From Drosophila persimilis (lineage: Eukaryota > Arthropoda > Insecta > Diptera > Drosophilidae), in NCBI RefSeq assembly GCF_003286085.1, contig NW_020825358.1, positions 372,001 to 436,000 on the forward strand: a stretch of DNA of 64,000 nucleotides, in the 5' to 3' direction. Position 1 is the first letter of the stretch. Each line of letters starts with the position of its first letter. Below are positions 24,621 to 37,200 of the stretch, in pieces. The position numbers were made by a program, and so were the translations under genes. The notes under the pieces were generated by a model. That model was not told the origin of the DNA and made no database searches. It saw nothing but the letters and a program-made list of their open reading frames with translations.

Positions 24621-26446
24621 GTATATCATACAATATCTCTATCTTCAGCTGCTGCTATCTTCAGCTTGGTTCGGTTCGGTTCGGTTTTAGTTGGCTTTTT
24701 CAGCTTCGATATTTTCGATAGTTTCTCTCCTTTTGTTGTTGTATTTCCAAAATATTTATTGTGCAGTTCAGATGGGCAGAAAGTAAAATGGCAAGTCAAG
24801 TAGTACAAATACAATACACATAGGAGCAGAACACCACAATTATGCAATAGTCATAGCCCCGAGGGACGATCGTCCCACGGCAAAAGCAAGAACAACCACA
24901 AACTGAAAGCACAGATACATATATTCCATATAAATAGCATGCATTTTTAGCTGGTCGTTTATTTGTATCTTGACTATCTTTTACTTCAGTTTAAGTTCTA
25001 GGATAGTTCTGTATCGCTTCACCACTTATACATATAAAGGTCATACCCGTAGCAAAGGTTCAAGTTTCTCTTCTAGTCTCAGCCATATTTACATATGTAC
25101 ATTGATCTCAGCTCAGTTTTGAATATAGTTTTAGTAGTATCTTGAGTCTTTGCATATGGGCTTGGATTGAGCTTCAAATATTAAATATTTGATCAAATTT
25201 GGGCACATTGCCTGGAATCTTTTTAACTACTCAAGTAGGGCGTTATGAAATAAATGGCAAGCAAACAACTCATGCAAAATGCAAAAAAAAAAAACAATGG
25301 AAACTAAACAAAAATAGTATTCAAATTCCAAAAGAAAAAGAGGGAAATACTAAAATTAAAAAACTAAATATCGATGTATCCTAATGGAAATCAGCTCTTA
25401 AAACTTATTGGTTGGTCCTTAAAGTTGTACGACTATCATATAGTATAACTTTCGCCTTATGAGAATGGCTGACCGGGTGAGTGGGTGAGCGGGTGGGGAG
25501 GGGGGGGGGCGTGTATTTAATTCCAACATTAATCCGATAAATTCATACTTATGGGGACTTATGATCTAATCATCGAAACTGACTGTGATTTCTTTTCAAA
25601 TACGTTTACCAGGACGACAATGATAAGGTATACTATTAAAAAAAAAAACATTAACATCACGTTCCGCACATAAAAACTAACATACACACTGTACTTGAAT
25701 AAATATCGGATATTGGCACTAGTGTGCATGTTTGTTGGTGAGGACTTGGAGCTCTCTCAATTTTTTTTAGTTTTTTTCGAACTAAAATAGATAATCGATC
25801 TTCGACAGATCGAAATGTCTTTGGAAGATGGTTATAGGTGTTATTGTTGTCTTTGTTAAAAAATAAATGTAGAGGTAGAGAGACAGGGACAGGTACAGGT
25901 ACGATAGGAGGTACGATCATATACGATATCATAATCAACAATCAATAGAAATAACAATAATAATAATGATAATATTAAGTTTCCAATTGGGCTATGTGGT
26001 ACGTATAGATATAACTTTGTTACGACTTCGGATATGTTTCCAACATTAACATTTATGGTACATACAAATATATAGGACTTGAATAAATTCTTCAAAAAAA
26101 CAGCTTTACTCGTTCTATGTATATATGTATGTATATATATAGAGTATGTAAGTAAATATATAATTGATATAATTATTTTGTTTTGTTTTGTTTTGTTTTT
26201 GGTTTACTTTTAGCATCAACTGTATGTAATTATTACGTATGTATGTCTAGGCCATAGTAGGTCTCATAGTAGTATGGTAGGTACATTCATTCATTAATAT
26301 TGTAGGTAATGCAATGTAATTTAATTGATTGTTTGCTTCATTTTACCCTCTGCCCCCACTTGCAAATACAACGTTTTATTCGATTTTGCTTTGCTTTCGA
26401 TCTATAACATTCTTTCCATTCAGTTTTCGATTCAGTTCTTAGAGAT
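20419..26446. other. AT-rich DNA between convergent genes; likely 3' UTR in part
   Basis: No supported coding gene. The stretch separates the stops of a plus-strand and a minus-strand gene, so both 3' UTRs must end here. It is AT-rich, with microsatellites (GT run at 23777-23799, TA/TATG block at about 24570-24627, G10 at 25500-25509) and eight exact TACGAGTA octamers between 20.58 and 23.72 kb. Open frames here are short and low-complexity. An extended neural-type 3' UTR of the SCYL2-like gene is possible but not shown by the sequence. Confidence 0.6.
20455..20460 (+). promoter_or_regulatory. Candidate poly(A) signal ATTAAA
   Basis: ATTAAA lies 37 nt after the stop of the uncharacterised gene, and a canonical AATAAA follows at 20787-20792. 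Either would give a short 3' UTR for that gene. Confidence 0.4.
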
Positions 26447-26641
26447 TCAAAACTTTGGCGGTGGTTTAAGATTAAAATTCATGTTCTGCAGCTGTGCAGC
26501 TGTGTAGCGCACATTGTTGAGATTCTGATTGTAATTGTAGCCGTAATGGTAGCTGCTGCTGTTGCTGGCGCTTGGATTGACGTACCCGAATCTGAGCGAA
26601 TCGGCGGGGGGCTGGGCCCCGCCGATTTCGTTCAGGTTATA
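26447..26641 (-). CDS. In-frame 64-codon extension beyond the UAA of the SCYL2-like gene
   Basis: Directly after the UAA (26644-26642) the same frame stays open for 64 codons to a UGA at 26449-26447. The peptide looks like genuine protein: it contains PPADSLRFGYVNPSASN, then a Tyr/Asn-rich stretch (YHYGYNYNQNLNNVRY), and ends QNMNFNLKPPPKF. Its GC content and codon choice differ from the AT-rich DNA beyond the UGA. It could be reached by translational readthrough of UAA, or by splicing out the stop: ATG|GTAAGA in the last exon (about 26783) and GCCCAG|CCC (about 26612) are both phase 0, though that acceptor lacks a pyrimidine tract. Confidence 0.55.
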   Translation of the reverse strand, partial: YNLNEIGGAQPPADSLRFGYVNPSASNSSSYHYGYNYNQNLNNVRYTAAQLQNMNFNLKPPPKF

Positions 26642-27668
26642 TTATTGACTGAATGTGATATTGAGTGACGGACACTTTCGGACGTTGGTGTGGCTGTGGC
26701 TGATGCTGTTGCGCGCGCCATTCACCCGCAACAGCGGCACCGGACTAACCGTGCCGGATACGGAAGTTAATTGTCTTACCATGCCGGATCCCAGCTGCTG
26801 CAGTATGCCCGATCCAGAGCCGAGAGGACCCGATGATAGAACCGTCGACTGTCGGCGCGACCTTATCGACTGCATGCTCGATGACAACAAGAACGGAACA
26901 CTGCTCGAGGTGTTCGGCATGGAGCCACCCTGTTTTTGGGAGTACAATAAAGGAGATTTCTTTGGAAGATTAGTCAAGGCTTGTCATATGTAATCGTCTA
27001 TCTGGATTGGATTGGTGGATGCGATTTGGTCATACTTATACATAATTCGATTATTATTGAATATTTTTTTGTGCTATGTACAAAGTATTCGATGTGCGTG
27101 GGTGTGTGAGTGTCAGTGTCAGTGTCAGTGTTAGTTTGAGTCTCTCGAACCCAAGGCATTATTCATGAGTGGCTCTGACAGAGAAGAAGTATACATTTAG
27201 CTGATTGTGCAACAAACAAACAATCAAACAAACCAACAAACCAACAAACCAACGAAGCAACAAACAACAAAACGAAACGAAAGCAAAGATTTTTGGCAAA
27301 TTCGAAAGTCAAACTCGAAACTCAATCAATCGACAGACAGACATGAGAATGTTTTGATCCAAAAAACATTAATACAAACGAATATAAACGAATATAAGCG
27401 GTACGAGAATACTTATAGAATGGGTATAGATATATGGACATAGTATGTATGTATGTATTTACATATGCGAATGAATATACATACACTCCAAATTATTCAA
27501 GTACTCAAATCAGATTTGGTCTCGTCGTCGAAATGGGGTGGTGGCTTGTGGGGTTTGGAGCTGGGAGTTGGGGGCTGGATAAGGGGCCGCATCAAATGAA
27601 ATCAAATTACATTAACATAAAATTTAATATCAGCATACTTCTGAGTGTGTGTGTGAGTATGAGTGTGT

Positions 27669-27707
<39 letters not shown>

Positions 27708-28258
27708 TGTCTAGACCTTAAATAGTTGAAAGGCAGAATAAGAGAGTGTATGCGAAAGAGACCGTGATGGAAAATTCAAAGAAAATTAAATTGAAAATCC
27801 GAAATTATGAAACGTGTACTCACGATCATGCTCCGTGCAAGCTGCGAATTTTTTAATTTTATTTTATACGTATAATCGATTTTATTTTATTTTTTTTTTT
27901 TTGTATTTGTTCGTGTTCGTACATGAAATGAAGAACGGAAAGTACATTCATGAAAAAAACGCAGCCTTTTAACGCATATGTACATATGTATTGATTGTAT
28001 CTGTATCTGTGTCCATGTCTGTGCCTGTATCTGTATCTGGGCCTGGGCCTGGAGCGTGTCTGTGTGTGTGTGTTTTTGGCTGGTAAAAGGAACAACCCGG
28101 GGTTAAACATGATTCCACTGCGCTGCTGTTCAAAGATTCAGCAACAGCAACAGCAACGAAAATGCACAACAAAAATCTGGCTTTTATTTTCTTTTCGTTT
28201 TTATCAAGACATACCAATACACATATGCATATATAATACGTATAGTGTCCATGTGTAC

Positions 28259-28293
<35 letters not shown>

Positions 28294-31200
28294 TGTGTGT
28301 GTCGGTGTACATATCTCTTGAGTTTTTTTTTATTTTGTTTTCCTGGATAAGAACGCAACATGAACAGAGGGAAATGGGAAGGAAACCAAATTAACATTGA
28401 GCACGATCAGGACATTTAATGAATAAGTAGGTAGGTATACGAGTATTTAGAACAGTATAGTAAAGTATCGCATAATAGATATATGTATAAACATAAGCTG
28501 CAGTTGTTTATTCTGTTGTATTGGCTACTGATGGCGAGTCCTCCATTTAGTCTTCATGGCTTCACCGTCGTTTAATGGCCCTTTGATGTTAGCCATAAGA
28601 ATAGAGACGAGTTAATTAGCTTAACTTTGGTCATTTAAGAGATAGATCCTTTTGAATGAAAGTCCTATCGGATATCAAAGTTCTTTCTCGAATATAGGAA
28701 CACTTTATATATATTTGTAATAATTAATCCATCATCAAAAAAACGATTTGTCTGAAATTCAATATTCAATTGGACCTTGGTAGCTATGAAATAAACGCTT
28801 CTTTCAAATTACAAAACTTCCACGATTTTCAACACATTATTTGTTACGAAGCCCCAGAAATTTCGGCGCTTAAATTTTTGCATTGATGATTTTTCCGTTC
28901 TCAAATTTGATTAAACTCTCCACTTCATAACATTTACATCTTTGAACATCGATATTCAGATATTTTCCATTACATTTTCGTGTAGGCCTCTCTTTAACAC
29001 GCACACTTGAAACACAAAATGTAATAAGTAAGTAGGAAAAGAATGTAACATGAACACCAAAAAACAAGAAAAATTGTATAGAATCGACTCTATTATGTAC
29101 ACAATACGGGTTATTAGCATAAGCTTCCATTTGGCCTGGCTGGAGGCGGGGCAAGACCCAGAGATAGAGAGAGATGTACAAAGAGATGCAGACACAGCTC
29201 TCAAGAACAGAACTCTTGAATCGCTGTGCAGGAGCAACACAAAAAACAAACCAGAATTTAACGAAAACGATGAAGAACAAGTTAAAGATAGGAGACATAA
29301 ACAGAAACAGTAACACATACAGTATGTAGCAACAGCGCAGCAAAATGCATAGAAGGGCGAACAAAAATCAAAATGGAGGGAAAATTAAAAACAACATAGG
29401 ACCACAGAATATGGAAACAAAATCCATTCAAATAACAGCACAAGAACGAGTACGGATACGGATACGAGAACAGCAACGAGAGAGATTCAGACAGCAAGTC
29501 AAATTCATATTCAAACTCAATTTTCAGTCTCAAAAAACACATCAAAAGAGACGCAGCGAGTGACGCTTGCGAGTGAGCGAGTAAGCGAGCGAGTCGAGTA
29601 GGCGAGCAAACGAGTAGAAACTGGTTGGAAACGGTTAGAAACGAAAACGATCCAAGGTGCACCAACTACCTTTGGCATGGATGGAGGGATGGACAGAAAC
29701 AAGAACGAGAACAAGAACCGTTGCAAGCTTGAACGAGAGTGTAGGTTTTTTTTTATTGCTTGTAATGTATGTGTGTCTGTGTGTATTTAGAAAGAGACAG
29801 CGGGACAGAGTTGAGTTTTGTTGAGTGCGTTTAGGAGACGACAGCGATAACAATACAACGAGACAGACAACAACGAGACAAGGCAAAGTCAAATTCGATG
29901 CTGGCTGGATGCTGCCCACAACTCGCACAAGAACATCATACGATCCGAATACGATTAGGTCTAACCATGTCTGGACTTTGACCTATACCCTTGCAGAGGC
30001 TATACGTTTAGCTTAAAGTATGTAAGGAGTAAATGACTGTTTGATGGGTGATTCAGTTTATCTCTCATATATTTCTAGATGTATCTTTTAAGAAATAACA
30101 TATCATAGGACTTCAGTACTATAGTACTTTAATGGAACAGATTCCCGTTCAAAAGACATTGCTAAGAAAAATTCGTTATACAAAATGAACGGCAATACCC
30201 AACAAATTGAAGCCCAGCAAGGGTATAGCATCTTCGACGTGGTCGAAGCGGTGAGTTTTCGACATAGTAGATGACAGATTGCTGTGTTTTTTTGACTTAC
30301 AACATATACCGAAGTCGAGGGCACCGATAGACTCGATCCAGAGCTACCGCGGGCACCACCGTACTAAATGTTTTAGAGAGTGGAGATCGAATGACCCCGA
30401 TGAGGAGGACAACGTTATTTTGTTCATTTTGTGTGTCACACGTGTGGTGGGGGGGTTTTTTTTTTTTGTTTTTTTGTGTGGGGAGAGTGGAGATAAGAGA
30501 TAAGAGAGCGTGTGTTAGAGCTTTTGTTGAATGTTGACTTCATAGCGGTGGGGCTTTTGGAGGGTAGTGGGGATAATGAGATAATCAATTACATAACCAC
30601 ATTCATAAAAAATCAAACTGGGAAATGAAACGGAACTGAGAAGGAAACTTAAAAGTGAAACTGAAATGAGAACGGAATGTTTCTTGTCTGGTTTTGTGGC
30701 AATGTTTGCTTCAAGCAGCTTGTGGTGGCAACTGTTAACTGTTAACGGTAACTGTAATTGTAGACTGAAATTAAACACGCTAAACGCTACGCTAGGCGCT
30801 ATAGCTATATGGCTATAAGGCTATATGGCTATGTTATCGCTATTTGGATATAGTAGTAGTTATAGTTCAACTGGATATATGATGACACATGGGCTGCTGA
30901 AAGAGCCAAACGAAACGAAGGGCGGACTCAAACGAAATTCCAATAAAAGATGATAAAAGTGACTTTGTGTGGCCCTTTGTGGCCGCCGAAAGTCAATTGA
31001 AAGGGAAGAGGCCCGAAATGAAACAACGAAAGTGAAAAACCACAACAAACAATGGCAATGGCGGCCACAAAATGAACGACAAACAAGAATGATAATTCAA
31101 AAAAGGGGAACGGAAAGCAACAAATGAAAACCGAAATTCGAAAACGAACACAAAACTGGTACTGGATCTGAAGGCTCGCCCAGTGGCGTGGCAGACACAA

Positions 31201-34200
31201 ACAACTTACAGTTGGCGGCGACAAATTGATGGCGGAGCCCCGGCGCTCCTGTGGCCCAATGCTTGAGTGGCGTCGCGTCGGTAGGCCGCTGCCCGGCGTG
31301 CCGCCCGGCGATGAGGCGCACGAGGGCGCGATGCGGATCTTGGGTGTCATCAGCGTGTTGTCCGAGAGCCGTCGATTGGGGAACACGTTCCCAACGCGCA
31401 GGAAATTGCTATCCGGCGACGATGGCGAGCAGCCGAACCACCAGCCACCCAGCATTCCAGACCCTGCCGCAGAAACAGAGACAAAAGGTAAATTTACATC
31501 CACATACATTGAAGGAATAGAGAGAGAGAGAGAGAGAGAGAGCACAAAAGAGATATACAATTACGTGTACGCTGACAGGGCCAGCATTCGGTGCTCTGAG
31601 CCCAGCTAATTAAGTCTAATAATGTTCGCGGTCGAGGCCTGAAAACAGAGGCACGTAGCCGTAGCCCCACGCACTCACTACCAAAAACCACCAAACCCCA
31701 GAACGGCCCATCATTTCAGAGCTGCTCCACCCATCCACAATCCTTCCGTTAGCTGGTTCTGTCACTGTCAAGGACATTCGCACATTTTGCGGTTGCGGCC
31801 GCTGCATATGACTCTTGTTGGCTCCCTAACCAGACCCTGACACCTGGCATCATCACCCCCACCCCCACCCCCACCCCCTCCCCGTCCACGTCTCCGTGGC
31901 TTCTGGTTATGCCACCAGGCGAGGCACATTTTGTGGCAATACATGGGCGTAAGTTATTAACTTGAATATCAAGTTTATCCATTCACTTTGTAGTTTATTG
32001 GGGTGGCTTGTTGCGAAGATGAGTAGAGTTTTCCGCAGTTATAAAGTATATGCAAAATGTTTGTATTCATATTCATAAAGAGTATATAGAGCTCTCCTGG
32101 CTTTAAGACATAGCTACTGCAAACAGGAGTAACCTGTCTTTAAACATGGATGCCTCATACTCTTAGGTTTAAGCGTAAACGCTTAGTTCCTTATGAATAC
32201 AAAGAATACCATCTATTCTCAGAAAAATGCAACCATTTGCAAATGTTGGCCCTTCTGTGCTGTCTTTTGAGAACCACAAACGGACTGGCTCTGTTTGTTT
32301 GCCAAAGACAGAGACGCCCCCCATAGAGAAGAAGACTCTCAACTTTTCAATACGCAGCAGGATGACATGTGGACAGCTGACATGGGGGCGGTCAGGGCCA
32401 GGGCCAAGCTTACATTTCTGGCAAATTGTTAGTTGCCAAGAAACTGCAGGAAGATTAGTGGAGAGTACAGGGTGGTGCAGGGCCAGGGCCAGGGCCAGGG
32501 CCAGGACCAGGGCCAGGGCCGAGTCGTGTCATGTCTACACGCGATTAAGGCCATCATAATAAATCATCATTAAGGCAAAGGTTCATTAGGCGCCTGCACT
32601 GCTGATACACCGGATAATACCTGGCCGCGGGCGCAGCTTTTAATTTTCATTTTGGTTATTATAAAATTATCATTTTCCTAATAATACAATTAAAGGCTCC
32701 GCACAATGGCCACACAATGGACAGAGAGAGATAGAAATGAGAGAATTAGGGCTTCCGTCACGTTCGATAGGTATCAAATTTGAAATCACGACTAAAATTT
32801 CCAATTATAAATGACCGGAGGCCGCATAATTAAGGATGTACATATTACTGGTACTGCCACAGCCCCACCACTTACCGCCAGAGTTCTTACGGGCCATGTC
32901 CTCGGCACTAGAGGTCTTGCGCTGATCTATGCGCAGGTTGGGGATGTTGAAGGGCGGCGCGTTCATGTTGTCCGTTGAGAATTGGTGGCGCAGTGTCCGG
33001 TGACGCTCGGGCGAGGCCATCGACAGGTTGTCCAGCTTCAATTTATTCCGCTGCTGTCGATCGATGGCCTCCAGCATCTGCTGCAGTACCTGACATAAGA
33101 GAGGAACAGAGTGCTAGTCTGAAAAAATTCTACAGCCTTCAGGGGACTTACTTCAAGCAGATAGCAATAGTGTTCGAAATTGAGTGCCGGATTTACGGTG
33201 TGCGGTATGAGCAGAGGCAGCACATTGGTGGCCATGGTCTCCACGCTCAGGCCGTATGATTTGTCCACAAACAGCTTATGATAGATGCCTGTGGAATCGA
33301 AGAGCAACAGAGACTCTTGTGATAAGCTCTTGGCTCTCCAACAGTGCGTTTCAGGATTTGCGGCTTATTCCATTCGCAGTTCCGTACAATCCCGAAACGC
33401 ACTGTCGGCATATGTTTGCATCCACATATTCGCAATCGCATAGATACAATCGAATATTCATGTATGAGTGTGTTTGTGTGGGTTGTATCTGTGAGAGGCC
33501 AGCAAGCTCGCAAATTGAGTTTTATGCAAGTTAATTAGTTTTTGGCTATCGGCGATGGGCAAAAACAATGCGGACTGTTGTTTTTGTCTGTGAAATTGAA
33601 CGAGGAGGAATTGTCTGGGTCAACTTACGCACAGTACGCATGATGATATCCGGATCGGGTATGCGTATATTGGCCAGCAGCGGTAGGACCTCCTCCATGA
33701 CCTGTACACAAATTACACAGACGATTTATCGAACTCAGTTGGGGCTTAAAACTGAAAAAAACAAAACAAAAAAGGGTGAAGCACAGCACTCACCTGTGCC
33801 CGCTCCATGCGGTCCATTACTCGCTCAATGCACATGAGCACATTCTGCACTATCTTCGGATCAGTAATGTTCTTCTCGAATACCAATTTGACCTTGGGCA
33901 GGACCATGCGGCGAATGGAGAGCTCATCGATGCTGTCAAAGACATTGGCCACAGCCACAACGGCGGCACTCTAAAGCAGAAAGAAACCACAAAACAACGA
34001 TATGGAAATTCATGAACATGACTAGCGAAGGCCCCCCCCAGGCTCTTTCTATGGCCTGAGTCGCAGTTAATTAAGAAATTGCTGGTGTGCTGTGCGAGTG
34101 CCTCGTAATTACACAATGAGCTCTGTCAACCCATTTCCATTCTCCGGCAGCCGGCAGCCGGCAGCCGTCTGTCTTTCTCTCTGTCAAAACTCATTTGCAT

Positions 34201-37200
34201 AGCCCAAGAAAGCAGAGCACTCACCTGCACTTGTATCGTGGATCCGTCGAAGGAGCAGAATAGCATCGGCATTATGTCTGTGGTAACATCCTCCGGCTTC
34301 GTCTTCTCAATAATCAAATGCAAATTCTCAAGTATCGTAACGCTTGCCTGAATGGATTTCGGTGTATTGTAGACGATTCTGAAAGGCGACAGACAGCCAG
34401 AGAGACAGAGAGCGATACGCCACAGATGTGATTAGATAAAAGTTGTCCCTGACTTATGGCCGGATTGTAGGAAGAAACGAATTACTAAAAATAAACGCAT
34501 TAGTCCGTGTCCGTGTCCGTGCCGTGCCGTGTCCTTTGTGGTTGTGTCGTGTGGAAAACTTTTTCGGCAGGGTGTCAATAAGCGCCTTACAAGTGGCCAG
34601 AAACTTTGCCAGCAACTTTCCAGCAAAGTGCGAATATAGTGAGCGCGAACCGGAGCTCTCCGGGATCTCCGGGCTTTGTGTGTTTCACTAATTTATGCAC
34701 GGCTGCCACAAAAGGTGAGAGCACCCTCCCACGGCATAGTAGTTGAGCTGGGAAAGTTTGCAGCTTCCACTTGAGCTCTATAAATTACAATATGAACTGT
34801 CGTGTCCTCCCAGCTCCAGCCGCCCTACTGAGCGCAATAAAATGTCATGAAAATTAAATAACAGAAAAAGTGTCCGAAAAGTTTTTCAATTGTTTAAGCA
34901 AACAGTTGTGGGAGATCTCCAGGATCCTGGTATACGGAAAGGGAAACCAAGACGAAGACGAAGACGAAAAATGGAGAGAAAGAGAAACTCCGGAAGCTGC
35001 CCCAACAATGAGAGTATTGAAGCACTACTTACCGCCGGACTTTATATGAATGAATATGAATAGGTGTAATGAATACATTTACGGGTACTCTTCTTTGAAT
35101 GAATGAATCTTCACTTCGATTTGGTACTTATCGGATATAATAAAGGATAATAACAGCGTTAGTTGATGAAGAGCTTTCGAAACACGAATTTAATCAGTCT
35201 ATTCTCTATTTCCCATATCAAGTAATAATTTGTCAGGTTTTTAGTTTAGTTTATAGAACATTTTATATATAAACAGCGGAAATATTTCCGTCACCATCAT
35301 GGTGACCCCCTAACATCTAGTCACCGATCTTATACAAATTCCTATTCTACTTTCATCTCTAACCTCCAGCTCAAGTCCCAGTTTCCCATTAGGGTCTGCT
35401 CTCAGCTTAATTTCCTTTCCATTCACAAGTTTCAAAACTATTCACAATCTCTTACTATACAAAGGTATTACTTACTTCATTGTGGCGGACATCAAAGCAT
35501 CGTACTCGAAGTGCGTGGCTTCCTGGACAAAGAGCATGACGGGCTGCAGGACTGCGGCCAGGACCTCGTTATTGTTGATCTCCGACTTGAGCATTGGCCA
35601 AATGGTCTGCCACCAAAGTTTCTGAAGACGGAGAGAAAGAGAGAGAGAGAAAAAAAGGTGCATAAAAGTGAGAGAACAGACACAGTCATTAACTAGTCTA
35701 TGGCATTTCAATTGCCGATGGTAAGCTGTCATTAACGGTGTCGGACAATGGCCAAAGCCCTTCCACCTTCCGCTTCAGGCTCCATTGTTGTCCGGGTTCC
35801 TGTTCCGTGCCTGTTGTTGATGGCTTGACACCCCACGGGCCCGCTCTGTGCTCGGAGCCAGAAAAACAAAAGGACACTCGTTTGCAGCAACATTTTTGTC
35901 CAACTGTCATAAAACGGCCCGTAATTCACAAATTGTTTGGCCGTAAAGCGCACAACGTGGCGCCGTGGTAAATGATTAATGCGCTGTCTGTTCCCTACTC
36001 CACTGGACTCCTTTTCCCAAACCAAATACCAAAAAGAAGTAAAATATAGAAAACCCAAAAATGGCTGCATCCGTTTCCGGTGAGAGCCCTGAGAGACAGA
36101 GACAGACACAGAAACAGTGATGGAGACTTACACGTGGTATCACCGGCATGGCCTCTATCAAGGTGGTCTTGTAGAACTGGGACTTCTGCTGCGTGTCCTT
36201 CATGTTGACCACGTCCAGGAACTTGAGAGCATTTATAGCCGGATCGCTGTGGAAGATGCAAAAGAACCTTAAGTCGCAAGTATCGTATCAAATTAAATTA
36301 AATTTCACCATCTGCCTGTCACTTTGGGTAAATATGGTACGAGTGCAAGTACTCTTGAATAAAATCGCTCGTATTTCAAACGAATATTTAACGCATTTTA
36401 TATAATCTCTTTAAAGTGCTTAATTGCAGTTTTTCGCTACGAATTGTTTGAATTGGATTAGTGGCTAAATGGTAGGCAATTAAATGTAAAACTCGAATAT
36501 TCAATTCATCAACAGACAAATTAAAACACACCGAATATTAACTAAACGAAATATTTATGTATCTCGGCAGGGACTTCAATTAAAATATTAAGCCCCATTC
36601 CGCCCGGTCACACCCTCGGGGCCACGGAGTGCGGTGGCGCTGCCACAACTTTCTGAATACTCAGAATTTTAAATACTCGTACTTTTCATTGTTATGTAAA
36701 TGCGAATTGCTGAAATTTAATTGTCAAAAAGTGTTTACTTTCGACCACATTCTGTGAATACCAAACCCCTTTATTGGTCTAAGTCTGTTATCTGTGGCGG
36801 AGCAGGCCAAGAGGGTCCTTGGCTGGGAAATTGCTCAGAAAATGAGAAATACAGTTGTATTGTTCGCCGCTGAGCAGAAAGTTGCATTGGCAAATCCCCA
36901 CGGTGCGCTTTGATAAACAATGAATCTAATTCGAATTACGTATGCGCCGTGTTGCACGCGGCAACAGATGCTGTCCGGCTTACTTGCCTTCTTGTCGACT
37001 TAATCAGCGCAACTAACCAAGCAAAATCATATTTCAAGTATATCCATCTACCTAAGAGTCGGTGAGTCGCGGAGTCTCGGAGCCGCGGAGTCACGGAGTC
37101 GGGGCGAAACTCTGTGGCAGAGTAAGTAAGGAAAGTTAGCTTGCCACTGATTGCCAAGACACTCGAGACATTTGCATACGCAGCTAAAAACGCGGAAAAT

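Noticed and set aside
28870..29364. 164-aa minus-strand open frame in the last SCYL2-like intron
   Set aside because: Mostly Phe/Leu/Cys-rich translation of T-rich DNA. The last 45 residues look somewhat protein-like, but the nearby acceptor phase does not match the host donor.
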